From Desulfovibrio sp. UIB00 (GTDB lineage: Bacteria; Desulfobacterota; Desulfovibrionia; Desulfovibrionales; Desulfovibrionaceae): 64,000 nucleotides of DNA. Shown here in pieces: positions 46,287-55,546 of the stretch. Position 1 is the first letter of the stretch, and each line of letters starts with the position of its first letter. The notes under the pieces were generated by a model that saw only the letters and a program-made list of their open reading frames with translations, was not told where the DNA came from and made no database searches. The stretch spans positions 310,001 through 374,000 of the forward strand of contig NZ_JAETXJ010000002.1 of NCBI RefSeq assembly GCF_022508225.1, given 5' to 3'. The translations under genes were made by a program, and so were the position numbers.

Positions 46287-46324
46287 AATAAAGAGGGGCG
46301 GATGCTCACAAGGAACACCCGCCC
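46287..46324 (-). terminator. Rho-independent terminator of the yhaO-yhaN pair
   Basis: On the minus strand GGGCGGGTG, 11-base loop, CATCCGCCC followed by CTCTTTATT. Confidence 0.85.
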
Positions 46325-46351
46325 GCTGTGCAGAAGGAGGATTTGTTAGCG

Positions 46352-49300
46352 CTATGCGGCCTTGATGCTGCCGTCTTGCACATGGAACAGCGCGGCCTGG
46401 GGTTCTGCCTTGCGCAGCAGTTCCGCCATGTGCGGCTGGCAGGTATAGTAAAGCAACTGATGGGCCTTGCCTTGGCTGCCGCCGGTCAGCTCCACAAAGG
46501 CGCGCGCGGTGCGCTCGGCCCTTTGCGGGTCAAAGTTGACCAGCACTTCGTCCATGATCACAGGCAGGGGGGCCGCATGCAGGGCATGATTTTTGATGTA
46601 GGCCAGCCGCAGGGCCAGATAGGCCTGCTCGCGCGCGCCACGGCTCAGATTTTCCGGCGCTATGGGTTCGCCCTGCGCGGGCAGGATGGCGAGGCTGGCG
46701 TCTTCCAGCGAGGCGTTGATGCCCCGCCAGCGCTGGCCAGTGATGCGGGTGAAGATGCTTGAAGCAAGGCGGATGACCTCTGGCTGGCGCTCCAGCTCAA
46801 AGGTGCGCTTGGCTGTTTCAAGTATGCTGCGGGCAAGGGCCACGCGGCTCCAGGCAAAGGCCATGCGCTCCATGTCTTCCACAAGGGCCGCCTCCTGCTG
46901 CAAAAGCTGCGAAAGCTCATCAGTGCGCGAAAGTGCGTCCACCTTGCTGCGCAGTTCCGCCACGCGCTTGACCAGATTTTCTTCCTGCTCCTGAATGCCT
47001 GTCAGTTCTTCGCTGATGGTTGCGCTGCGGCGCTCCTGACTTTCCTGATCCTCATGCTCGAAGGAATCGAGAAAGTCCTTAAGGGGTGTTTTGTCCGCAG
47101 CCAGCCGCAGGGCGTCTTCCAGATCCTGACGGCGCAGGGTGAGTGCGCGCAGTTCTTCGTGCAGTGCGGCCTGACGCAAAAACTCTTCCGCATCATGCGC
47201 GCCCGCCATGGCAAGCAGGGAGCGTTCCGCGCTCCGGGCGCTTTCGAGGGCGGCCTCCGCAGCGCGGGCCTCATCCTCCATTTCCGTCACTTCATTATCA
47301 AGGTTGCGGCGGCGGCTCTGCGCCTGCGACATGGCTTCCGCCGCCTCCAGCGCCGCATCAAGGCTGAGCAGCCAGTCTGGGCGGTTGTCCGCATCCTGCT
47401 GCGGTGGCAGGCCAAGCTCTGCGAGCAGGGCTTGCAGCGGGTCACGCAGCGCAGCCAGTTCTGCGCGGCCCTGATTGAGCTGCGATTGGGCACGTTGTAC
47501 CGAAGCCTCGGCAGCGAGGCAGTTTTCCATGTATTTCAGGGCTTCCCGCACGGTTTCCGGGTCAAGGTCGGTGCCGAGGCCAAGATCATGCAGGCAGGCT
47601 GTCCATTGCGAGCGCGCTTCGTTGAGCCGCTCCTGCGCCTGACGCTGTTCCGCGCTGGCTTCCGCCTGACGGGTGCGGGCGCGGTTGAGTTCGCTCTGCG
47701 AATTTTGCAGCGCGGCCTCGGCCTTGATGCGCAGTTCGCGGGCGGCGTCGGCCTCGCGGCAGGATTCAAGCACTTGCCGCACAGCCTCCGCCAGTGAATC
47801 TGAATCCGCATTGGCGGGCAGGCGTTCAGCCACAGCAGGCACAAGGCGCATGCGGGCTTCTGTCTGGCGCAGGTCGTCATCCAGGGTTTGCAGCTCCGCA
47901 TCGGCGGCAGCAACGCCGCCAAAGGCGAGCCGTGCTGATTCCGCCCTGGCAAAAAAAGCAGCCGCACCCTCGGGCGAGGGCACATTGGCCACGTGCAGGG
48001 CCAGCATGAATTCGTGCCAGCGGCGGCGGGTCTGCTGCACAATGCCTTCTACCTCGGAGCGCACAGCCTGCCGTTTGCTCACTTCCGTGCGGGCAAGGTC
48101 CATGGCGTGCTTCAGCTCGTCCATGTCCTTGCGGGCGCGCTCTTCTTCAAAGCACTGCTCACGTTCGTGCTCAAGCAGCACCTCCCTTGCTTCAAGCGTC
48201 ACCAGATCCATGCTTTGCACGCCAGCCGCCGCGCAAAGCTGGCTGGCCTGCTCGTCCAGCTCCGCTACATGGGCCGCGCACGAATCGCGTCTGCCCTGAA
48301 GTTGCAGATGCTCCATCTGGCGGCGTTTTGCCTCTGCGCCAGTGTGTGGTACGCCGCCAGCCATAAAGCCAACGCCGCAGAGCAGCAGCAGATAGCCAGA
48401 CCACAGGCTTACCGGCAGCTCAATGTCGGCCGTGAGGGCAACGCTTGTAATGCCCATGCGCCAGTAAGCCAGCAGCATGCCCGCGCCGCCAAGAAAGAAA
48501 GCAAGGCCCAGAACCAGCAGGGGCAGGTTTTTTACTCGTGTGACGGGCGGTTCATTGCCGATGCGGGCGCTGAGTTCTTCCAGCCGCTCACGCTCCGTGC
48601 CCAAGGTGGCGGAAAGGGCGCGCAGCTTGCGCAGGGCCAGGGTTTGCCCGTCAAGATCCTCGCGGGTGGGGCCGTTTATGTGGCGCTGTTCTTCGCGCAG
48701 GGCTTCCACGCGGCCCTTGACGGCAGCAACCTGCTCTTCCGCCTGGCGCACTTCCTGCGCTGCATCGTCCGCCTGACGCATTTTGTCCTGCACGTCAGCG
48801 GCCAGAGCGAGGGCTTCTTCCTGTCGCGAAAGGAGCGAATCAAGCAGGGCTTCTGCCTGTGCGCCGTCACTTGCGCCGTTGACCATCAGCCGCAGCGGGT
48901 TGAAAGCTCTGGAAAATGTTGTTTTTGCCTCGTTCACCGCGCGTTGGCGCAGAGGCCGCTGGCGGCGGGCTTCTTCCTGCCGGGCGAGGGCCTGACGCAA
49001 ATTGTCGCGGGCATCGTCATCCAGCGCTGCGGGCGGCGCGGGCAGCAGATCAAGGGCGGCAGTGTTGGAGGCCACCTCGCGTTCTGCGCTTTCCACTTCG
49101 CGGTTGCTCTGGGTGAGGCTGTCCACGGCGGCCTGATGGGCCGAGGCTGCGGCGCGCATTTCCCGCCCTTGGCGTTCAATGTCCTCGCGGGCAAAGAGGG
49201 AACGGTCTGTGGCCCGGATGCGGTCGCACGACCAATCCGGCCCAAGGCGCGAGAGTTCGCGGCTGAGGTCTTCCTGCGCGCGCAGCAGGGCTTCCTCCTG

Positions 49301-50329
49301 CGCGGGCAGGGCGCTCAAGGCCTGCCGGAAGCCGCTTTTGCGCTCGGCCATGCGGCGCAGGGCGGGCAGGGCCTCCAGCAGGGGATAGTTGATTTCAAGT
49401 TCGTCCCGCCGCTGGCGCAGCCGGGTGAGCTTTTCCATCTGCGCGGCCCATTGCCGCTCGCAGCCCTCGCGGGCCTCCTGCGCGCGGGCAAGGCGTTCCC
49501 TGCCGTTTTCGGGAAAGGTAGCGCTTATGGGGTCAAGCCGTTCAAGGCGTGCGCCCGCCATGCGCCATTCGTTCCACTGCAACCACACGCCAAGGCGGCG
49601 TTCAAGGATGCGGCGTTCTTCTTCGAGCTGGAGTTTACGGTGGCGCAGGTTTGCCAGATCATCGCGTTTTGCGGCAAGGTCCATTGCCATGCTGTCGTAC
49701 CCGGCGCATTCCTGCTCCAATTCAATCTTTCGTTGCCGCAGTTCGGCAAGCTGGCGCAGGGCAGCGTTGAGGGCGGGTTTGCTACCGCCGCTCTTGAAAA
49801 TTTCATCGGCCTGTTTGTCCAGCAGTTTGAGGGCCTCGCCGGGCGAACGCAGCCCCGGCCCGAAGCTTGCGCCGTACAGGGCGTTACGCACGCCTTCGTC
49901 AGTGAGGCTGTTGAGGTCTTCAAGCTCTGTGAGGCTGAAGCCGAACACGTTGCGGTACACATCGCGGCTCACGCCGGAGAGCATCTGGCGCAGCATGTCC
50001 GGTTCCAGCGGTTTGCCCTCAGGGTCGGTGAGGGTAAGCACTCCGCCGTTGCTGCCGGGCCGCCGGGTAAGGCGCAGAATGCCGCGTTCGTCCGAGCGCA
50101 GTTCCATGCTGCCGCCGGGCTGCCCGCCGCGCAGGGGGCCGGGAATACGCTTGTATTCCTTGTTGCGCGGGTCGGGATAGCCGATGAGCATGGTGCGCAG
50201 AAATTCCAGGCAGGTGGACTTGCCCGCTTCGTTTTCACCCAGAAAAATGGAAAGCCCCGGCGAAAGGTTTTCAACACTCACGTCAGAAAAGATACCGAAG
50301 CCGTCCATGTGGAAGGACTGGATATACAT
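46352..50329 (-). CDS. YhaN-like SMC/Rad50-type ATPase with membrane segments
   Basis: 1325 residues. ABC-type head split between the ends: Walker A GENEAGKST at 31-39, and near the C-terminus the signature LSRGAREQ and Walker B PVIMDEVLVNFD. Between lie long Glu/Arg/Ala-rich coiled coils, interrupted at about 600-660 by two hydrophobic helices (LLVLGLAFFLGGAGMLLAYW and LWSGYLLLLCGVGFMAGG), as in YhaN rather than soluble SbcC or Rad50. It probably acts with the nuclease encoded just upstream on DNA ends or stalled forks, anchored at the membrane. The ATG shares one base with the nuclease stop (TGATG). Confidence 0.9.
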   Translation of the reverse strand: MYIQSFHMDGFGIFSDVSVENLSPGLSIFLGENEAGKSTCLEFLRTMLIGYPDPRNKEYKRIPGPLRGGQPGGSMELRSDERGILRLTRRPGSNGGVLTLTDPEGKPLEPDMLRQMLSGVSRDVYRNVFGFSLTELEDLNSLTDEGVRNALYGASFGPGLRSPGEALKLLDKQADEIFKSGGSKPALNAALRQLAELRQRKIELEQECAGYDSMAMDLAAKRDDLANLRHRKLQLEEERRILERRLGVWLQWNEWRMAGARLERLDPISATFPENGRERLARAQEAREGCERQWAAQMEKLTRLRQRRDELEINYPLLEALPALRRMAERKSGFRQALSALPAQEEALLRAQEDLSRELSRLGPDWSCDRIRATDRSLFAREDIERQGREMRAAASAHQAAVDSLTQSNREVESAEREVASNTAALDLLPAPPAALDDDARDNLRQALARQEEARRQRPLRQRAVNEAKTTFSRAFNPLRLMVNGASDGAQAEALLDSLLSRQEEALALAADVQDKMRQADDAAQEVRQAEEQVAAVKGRVEALREEQRHINGPTREDLDGQTLALRKLRALSATLGTERERLEELSARIGNEPPVTRVKNLPLLVLGLAFFLGGAGMLLAYWRMGITSVALTADIELPVSLWSGYLLLLCGVGFMAGGVPHTGAEAKRRQMEHLQLQGRRDSCAAHVAELDEQASQLCAAAGVQSMDLVTLEAREVLLEHEREQCFEEERARKDMDELKHAMDLARTEVSKRQAVRSEVEGIVQQTRRRWHEFMLALHVANVPSPEGAAAFFARAESARLAFGGVAAADAELQTLDDDLRQTEARMRLVPAVAERLPANADSDSLAEAVRQVLESCREADAARELRIKAEAALQNSQSELNRARTRQAEASAEQRQAQERLNEARSQWTACLHDLGLGTDLDPETVREALKYMENCLAAEASVQRAQSQLNQGRAELAALRDPLQALLAELGLPPQQDADNRPDWLLSLDAALEAAEAMSQAQSRRRNLDNEVTEMEDEARAAEAALESARSAERSLLAMAGAHDAEEFLRQAALHEELRALTLRRQDLEDALRLAADKTPLKDFLDSFEHEDQESQERRSATISEELTGIQEQEENLVKRVAELRSKVDALSRTDELSQLLQQEAALVEDMERMAFAWSRVALARSILETAKRTFELERQPEVIRLASSIFTRITGQRWRGINASLEDASLAILPAQGEPIAPENLSRGAREQAYLALRLAYIKNHALHAAPLPVIMDEVLVNFDPQRAERTARAFVELTGGSQGKAHQLLYYTCQPHMAELLRKAEPQAALFHVQDGSIKAA

Positions 50330-51612
50330 CAGCGTGCCTCCAGAAGATCCGTGCACAGGCGTTCGGCCTCTTCCAGAAGGGCTCGCATACGCGCATCGTC
50401 GGGTTGGGTGAGAATATGGCGGAGCTGCCCGTGATCATAGACCTGTTTCAGCGCCGGGGTTGCCACATCGTGCAGGGCATCGCTGCTTTGCGCCATGCGC
50501 TCGGCCAGCCGCAGGGTTTCGCCAAGCAGGTCTTCCCGTTGCAGGTACTGGGCACGGTCAATGGCGGGGCTTGTTTCGGCCACCATGTCCTTGATCCACA
50601 CGCTGGGGGTGCCTGTTTGCAGGTGCGCCAGCCGTTCAGCAAGGTCTTCCTGATTGGGAGCATCGCGCAGGGCGGCGTCAAGCGGGGTGCGCCCGTGCAA
50701 AACCACACGGGCCATCAGGGCTTCGCAGCCGGGGTCTGTGGCTTCGGCGGCCTGCTCCAGCGCCCGGGTCATTCTGTTTTCCACCTCGTTGAGGTGGACC
50801 ACATCGTCAAGTTCAACCTGTACTCTGGCCCACTGCACGGGGCCCAGACGCACAAAATCTTCTTTGCACGCGTAGCCGCCGCCCGGTTGAGGGTTTGCCG
50901 TCACCCGCAGGCAGCCGCGCGGCCCCGGCTCATTGACGTGCAGGCCCTGAGCGTTGCCGCTGTATGCGATAAAAGGGGTGGCGCAAAGTGTGGCCCGCTC
51001 GTGCACATGGCCCAGCGCCCATGCGTCAAGCCCTGTATTCTTGAGGTCGTCCAGCGAGCAGGGAGCGTAGCGGTCGGCCTTGCTTTGGCCTTCGACCGTG
51101 CAGTGCAGAACGCCAAGCTGAAAGCAGTCATGGTGCTGGTCGCGCCGGAACAGGCGGGCCAGGTTGCGGCCTTCCTTGATCTTGGCGTGGCTGATGCCGT
51201 GCACCACGGCCACGACCTTGCCGTCTTTTTCAACCGTGTGGCTCTCGGCATCCGGCCCGAAAACAGTGACGTTGTCAGGCCACTGCACAGCCGCCAGCCT
51301 TGAGGAAAGGGGATCGTGGTTGCCGTGCGCCAGAAAAACGCGCACTCCGGCATCACGCAGGCGGCGGCAGCCGTCGCACAGCTTGAGCTGGGCTTTAACG
51401 CTGTGGTTTTCCTCATTATACACATCGCCAGCCAGTATGAGAAAATCCGGCTTGTCTGATTCGCAAAGCCGAAAGAGGCGGTCCATGGCCTTGAAGGTGG
51501 CCTCTTGCAGCAGACGCGCCAGATGCCCACCCTGTGCCGCCGTGCGGGAAAGCCCCTGAAACGGCGTGTCCAGATGCAGATCGGCGGCGTGAATATAGCG
51601 GATGCCGTCCAT
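50329..51612 (-). CDS. YhaO/SbcD-like DNA exonuclease (metallophosphoesterase)
   Basis: 427 residues with the Mre11-type phosphoesterase set: HAADLHLD at the start, LAGDVYNEE, AHGNHDP, VLHCTVEG and GHVHE. The C-terminal 170 residues are helical and likely contact the ATPase partner. It resembles YhaO in sequence style, the partner of YhaN. GAGG lies eight bases before the ATG. Together with the ATPase gene it forms a two-gene operon with terminator at 46287-46324. Role: double-strand-break or fork processing; a defensive role is not excluded. Confidence 0.92.
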   Translation of the reverse strand: MDGIRYIHAADLHLDTPFQGLSRTAAQGGHLARLLQEATFKAMDRLFRLCESDKPDFLILAGDVYNEENHSVKAQLKLCDGCRRLRDAGVRVFLAHGNHDPLSSRLAAVQWPDNVTVFGPDAESHTVEKDGKVVAVVHGISHAKIKEGRNLARLFRRDQHHDCFQLGVLHCTVEGQSKADRYAPCSLDDLKNTGLDAWALGHVHERATLCATPFIAYSGNAQGLHVNEPGPRGCLRVTANPQPGGGYACKEDFVRLGPVQWARVQVELDDVVHLNEVENRMTRALEQAAEATDPGCEALMARVVLHGRTPLDAALRDAPNQEDLAERLAHLQTGTPSVWIKDMVAETSPAIDRAQYLQREDLLGETLRLAERMAQSSDALHDVATPALKQVYDHGQLRHILTQPDDARMRALLEEAERLCTDLLEAR

Positions 51613-51804
51613 GTAAAAGCCTCGTTTGTGGATTTGTAGGAAAATATTGCTGAAATCTAGACTTTTTCAAAATAAATGACAAGCGCAACGGCCAATTACG
51701 CCATTGCTTCAGGTGTGACGGCGCAGTTACAACAGTGCGCCAGGAATATTATGCTGCAAGTACAGGTGGATGGAAAAACAGCGAGAAACAGGGGCGGAAG
51801 GGCA

Positions 51805-51841
51805 GAAAAAAGCCAGACCGCCGATATACCGGGGTCTGGCT
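51805..51841 (-). terminator. Rho-independent terminator of the glycosyltransferase gene
   Basis: On the minus strand AGCCAGACC, 13-base loop, GGTCTGGCT followed by five further T. Begins about 35 bases after the stop. Confidence 0.88.
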
Positions 51842-51874
51842 CTGGAGTTGCGTTGAAAAAACGGCTTGCCGTTT

Positions 51875-52957
51875 TTATTCTTGCACTGCGGGATTGCCGT
51901 GCACAGGTAGGGAGCCGTTGCGGATAAAGTGGTCCACAAGGCCGAAAACCGCTTCATTGCCGCAGAAGTTTCCTGCGGCGATGGCCGCCTTGTAGGCAGG
52001 CAGGTTGGCTTCAAAGCGTTGCAGCAGCTCCGGTTCCAGCGTGTGCATGTCGGCCTGCATGCCGTAGTTCAGGCGTTCAATATAGAGCGCGTTGAAGCGT
52101 TGTTCCACCATGGCCTTGAGGGGCAGGGTGAGTATGGGCTTGCCCAGGTGCAGGGCCTCGCCCATGAGGGTATGCCCGCCGCCCTGGATAACGTAGGAGC
52201 AGCCTTCCAGCAGCCGCAGAAAGCCCTCTTCGCTCTTGCGCATGAAGATAACGTTGTCCTCCTGCCCTTCGGTGCGGTCATAGCCGAAGACATAGCAGGT
52301 CTTGCGCGTGGCGGCGCGTAGAAAGTCCACCAGTTTGCGGTGGGTGGAATTGCTCTGGTACACGAGCACATGGCCGTCATCGCGCGGGTTGAGCGCAAGC
52401 ACGCTGTCGCGCAGGATGGGCGGGGCCACACGCGCCTTGTACTGCGGCAGCACTGGCGGCGAGTAGAAGGATATAATGAGGTTTTCCGCCGTGGGGCGGA
52501 AGAGATAGCGCGGGGTGAGGCCCTGCACAAAGGTATCCCACCACATATTGGGCGGCAGGTTGTGCTGGCAGCAGGTGATGATGTGCTGATGGTCGAGGGT
52601 CAGACATGGCAGCCCGGCCTTTTCGGCGGCGCGCGGCACGAAGTATTCCAGATCGGTCATGCAGACATCGGGCCGGAATTCATCAATGAGGCGCGACACC
52701 TGATCAATATAACGCTGCCTGTGCCACAGGAGGGGCAGCGCCCGGCTGATGGTGGCGGCCATGTCCACCTTGTAGTCCTTGAACACCGTGCCCAGATTGG
52801 GCAGTCGGCGCACGGGAAATTCCGGCTCAAGAATTTTTGGGGCGTCGTCTTCCGCCACAAAAAGAAATTCGTGCCGTGAAAGGCGGCGGGCTATGGTCAG
52901 GCCGCGCATGGCGTGCCCGTGGCCTGTGCCGTGAATGCCGTAAAGTACGCGCGCCAT
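51875..52957 (-). CDS. GT-B glycosyltransferase (MJ1255/MurG-like)
   Basis: 360 residues with a GT-B fold: N-terminal Gly-rich loop (GIHGTGHGHAMRGL) as in MurG and UDP-glycosyltransferases, and the C-terminal nucleotide-sugar site QGGGHTLMGEALHLGKPILT followed by QRFNALYIERLNYG. No signal peptide or membrane helix. This resembles the MJ1255/VC2487 group, whose acceptor is not defined. AAGGAG lies five bases before the ATG. It is divergent from the GT2 gene at 53136, and the two may act on the same surface polymer or lipid. Confidence 0.87.
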   Translation of the reverse strand: MARVLYGIHGTGHGHAMRGLTIARRLSRHEFLFVAEDDAPKILEPEFPVRRLPNLGTVFKDYKVDMAATISRALPLLWHRQRYIDQVSRLIDEFRPDVCMTDLEYFVPRAAEKAGLPCLTLDHQHIITCCQHNLPPNMWWDTFVQGLTPRYLFRPTAENLIISFYSPPVLPQYKARVAPPILRDSVLALNPRDDGHVLVYQSNSTHRKLVDFLRAATRKTCYVFGYDRTEGQEDNVIFMRKSEEGFLRLLEGCSYVIQGGGHTLMGEALHLGKPILTLPLKAMVEQRFNALYIERLNYGMQADMHTLEPELLQRFEANLPAYKAAIAAGNFCGNEAVFGLVDHFIRNGSLPVHGNPAVQE

Positions 52958-53135
52958 GGTTCTCCTTTATGCCTGCCGCAGAATAGGCGGCGGGTTTGCG
53001 GCGGCAAGCCTACCAATGCAGGGCCGGAGCGTCAATTGCTCGTCTTGACGCACAGGGGCCTGTTATCTACCATCACGCAGTACTTGCTGTTTGTCACATC
53101 TGATTGCGGGGCGCAGCAGCGCCAGCGGAGCATAC

Positions 53136-54158
53136 ATGCACGAGCCCAGCACAGGGGCGAGCCCGCAGGGGCCGCTCTGCAACGTGACCATCCCGGTTTT
53201 TAACAGGCCTGCGGCCACGGAACGCGCCATCCGCGCCCTGGCAGCCACCTCGCGCGAGGTGCCGTTTCATATAACGGTGGTGGACAACGGCAGCGAGCCG
53301 GAGCTTGTAAAAAAACTGCTGGCCTTGCGGGCCGAGGGCCTGATCGACCATCTTTTTTTGTTGCCGCGCAATATGGGCGTGGCCTGCGCAGCCAATGTGG
53401 GCTGGCAGCTTGTGTCCGCGCCGCTGTACATGAAGCTGGATAACGACACAGCCATTGTTCGCAAGCACTGGCTGCGCGATCTGCTGGCCCTGTGGAGCCA
53501 TGGACAGCCGCTCTCCAATCTTGGCGGCGCGTTCAACCGTGAAATGCTGCGAAAAACTCTCGGCAGCGTGCAAACCCCGCACGGCGAGCTTGGGTTGTGC
53601 GTGGGCAACCTGCCCGGTCAGGCCGTGCTTGTGCCGCAGGCTGTTTCTGAAAAGCTGGGTTTCTGGAATGAGGAATATGGCCTCTACGGCGGCGAAGACG
53701 GTGATTACGGCCTGCGCATGCAGGTGGCGGGTCTGCCGCAGTACTACTACCTCGGCCCCGAGTATTTTGAAAATATCAGGGAAGATGATGACGCGCGCGA
53801 AACCTATGCCGCGCGCGGCATAGACAAACGCAGACTGCACCGCGAGCTGGTCGTCAGGGATAACCTGTGCATGGGCAAGCTGTTCATGAATAAAATTCTC
53901 TACCTTTCCGGCCTGCGTTCTCTTGCGCCACTACAACGCTATGCTGTAGACGATGTGGACGGGCAGGGCCGGGTGCGGCTGACAGAGCGTAAGGAATACA
54001 AGGATTTTCAGCGCGATCTTGCGCAGGTAGCCGCAGGGCTGAACGCCCGTTTTCGGGATTATGTCATGTCTTACAAGCTGGATGCGCCTACGGCGGACGC
54101 CATGCGGCAGGTGCTTGAAAAACACGCGCAGGCAACAAAAATTGATAAGGGGCTGTGA
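53136..54158 (+). CDS. family 2 glycosyltransferase (GT-A)
   Basis: 340 residues. GT-A nucleotide-sugar domain: NVTIPVFNRP, VVDNGSEPELVKKLL, the metal-binding KLDNDTAIV (DxD), and the catalytic GGEDGDYGLRM. No membrane helix. It would add one sugar in a cell-surface polysaccharide or glycoprotein pathway; donor and acceptor cannot be told. The ATG at 53136 follows GGAG by six bases; a TTG at 53091 in frame has no site. The stop overlaps the next gene by one base. Confidence 0.88.
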   Translation: MHEPSTGASPQGPLCNVTIPVFNRPAATERAIRALAATSREVPFHITVVDNGSEPELVKKLLALRAEGLIDHLFLLPRNMGVACAANVGWQLVSAPLYMKLDNDTAIVRKHWLRDLLALWSHGQPLSNLGGAFNREMLRKTLGSVQTPHGELGLCVGNLPGQAVLVPQAVSEKLGFWNEEYGLYGGEDGDYGLRMQVAGLPQYYYLGPEYFENIREDDDARETYAARGIDKRRLHRELVVRDNLCMGKLFMNKILYLSGLRSLAPLQRYAVDDVDGQGRVRLTERKEYKDFQRDLAQVAAGLNARFRDYVMSYKLDAPTADAMRQVLEKHAQATKIDKGL

Positions 54159-54736
54159 TGAACGCACGTAAAGTCAGAGAAGACCTGGGCCGCGCCAAGG
54201 CCTGTTGCGCGCGCCGCGATACGGAACGGGCGCTCTTTCTAACCATTTCGGCCCTCAAGGAACTGGGGGGCCAGAGCGCCCCGCTTGATCTGCGGGGCGA
54301 TTTTCGGGCCGCAGTAGCGGATCTGGCTGTTGATCCGGAGCTGAAAGCCGCTGGCGCGCCAGCCTTTGCCTATACTCCTGGAGGGGAAAGAGATCTGCTC
54401 CAGCTTCTTTCGCAGCTTTACCGCTCCCTGAAGGGGCAGGAAAAGGAAGAGGAATATCAGGCTGCCTTGCAGCGCAAGCTGAATCTTGACCACGGCTTCA
54501 GCGACGGCAAAAAGTTTCTGGCAGAGGGTAAGCCGTCAGAGGCTGATGCATGTTTTGCCGAGGCCCTCAAACACTACAAGGACGAAAAGGCCATCTTTGG
54601 CATGATGGCCCGGGCCATGATGGATGCGGGCGAATATGTACGCGCCATCGGGCATGCGCGGGCTGGCCTCAAGGAACTGCCGGACGATGCGGAACTGACG
54701 CGCATTGTGGAGGAGTGTACCCGCCTGCGTCAGTAA
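54158..54736 (+). CDS. TPR-like helical protein
   Basis: 192 residues, all-helical, with two or three TPR-like hairpins near the end (GKPSEADACFAEALKHYKDE, then AGEYVRAIGHARAGLKELPD) and a Cys/Arg-rich N-terminus. No membrane helix. Its ATG overlaps the glycosyltransferase stop, so the two are coupled. Partner and role unknown; similar to the TPR cofactor genes beside Desulfovibrio glycosyltransferases, which is inference. Confidence 0.82.
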   Translation: MNARKVREDLGRAKACCARRDTERALFLTISALKELGGQSAPLDLRGDFRAAVADLAVDPELKAAGAPAFAYTPGGERDLLQLLSQLYRSLKGQEKEEEYQAALQRKLNLDHGFSDGKKFLAEGKPSEADACFAEALKHYKDEKAIFGMMARAMMDAGEYVRAIGHARAGLKELPDDAELTRIVEECTRLRQ

Positions 54737-54808
54737 GGCTTTCGGCGTATTTTTTGCATCGTTCTGACGAAAACTTGGCGGCGGCAAAAGCTGCCGCAGG
54801 GAGTCGTC

Positions 54809-55066
54809 ATGAACGGTCACAATCGTGTAAGGTCATTTCCCTATATGGCATTGAGCGCGGCGCTCTTTGGTTGCGCACTGTTCTTTGCCGTTACCCTTTG
54901 GCGCGGCGAAAGCATGGGAGAAAGCGGCCAGTTTGCCTATACTCCAGGCTTTGATGTGCGGGCGGATGTGGTCAATTCTGTGCGGGTTGTGCCGCTGGCG
55001 GGAGCCGCCCTGCGTAGTCCCAGCGTGAGCGCGGATAAATCTGCGGCTGTTTCCCTGGCCTATTAG
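54809..55066 (+). CDS. small single-pass membrane protein
   Basis: 85 residues: one hydrophobic helix (about 13-31, MALSAALFGCALFFAVTLW), then a polar stretch with an acidic/Val-rich segment. It could be a bitopic protein or a secreted peptide with uncleaved signal. AGGGAG lies six bases before the ATG, the best local evidence that it is a gene. No family recognised. Third in the GT2-TPR-small protein set. Confidence 0.7.
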   Translation: MNGHNRVRSFPYMALSAALFGCALFFAVTLWRGESMGESGQFAYTPGFDVRADVVNSVRVVPLAGAALRSPSVSADKSAAVSLAY

Positions 55067-55546
55067 GCTGTTTTTATTTTGAAAAGTTGGATTGCCTCGC
55101 ACCAGTAGCGGGCGGCCCATTTTTTGTGTATAGTTAATCGCCTTTTTTGATCTTGTCCTTTCAGCAGTATTTCTGCTGAAGGGCTGACGTATCGCGCGTA
55201 GTCTAAAAAGGAGATGCAGAAGTGTGTTTCTTGCTTGTTGCACCCCGCCGTATCTGAAGATCGCTAATCGGGAACGGTTCTTCCCTTTGTTTTAAATTAC
55301 AATTAGCTGTAATTTTTACAATATTGCTTGTAAAACATAGTAGTTTGCCATGTTATATTGACTTTGTTTCAGAATGTGCCTACATTGTACAAGCTGCCCG
55401 ATTAGAATGGATGGAAAGCCTTATTGTTCTCATCACTGTAGTGACATGTTTAACTTCCTTATTTCTCCATAATATTAGTGAGTTACTGACCGATACTTTT
55501 TGTTCGGCAATAACATCACGCATTCTTTAAAGGACATGTTTGCGTT
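55067..55546. other. intergenic region upstream of hflK
   Basis: 480 bases, AT-rich in the right half. It contains a hairpin CCTTTCAGCAG / CTGCTGAAGGG at 55157-55183 (one G-U pair, no T-run) and the palindrome described at 55294-55315. An open frame at 55324-55530 has no ribosome-binding site and looks spurious. The promoter of the hflK operon is expected near 55300-55500. Confidence 0.55.
55294..55315. promoter_or_regulatory. perfect 8-bp-arm palindrome, probable operator
   Basis: AAATTACA (55294-55301) and TGTAATTT (55308-55315) are exact complements with a 6-base centre. Arm length and spacing suit a dimeric HTH repressor, and the hflKC operon that follows includes a CI-like regulator that could bind it. 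Confidence 0.45.

Noticed and set aside
47993-50434. 813-codon open frame antisense to the YhaN-like gene
   Set aside because: Shadow frame; the minus-strand gene has Walker motifs and coiled coils, while this frame has nothing recognisable.
55324-55530. 68-codon frame upstream of hflK
   Set aside because: No ribosome-binding site; it overlaps the likely promoter region.
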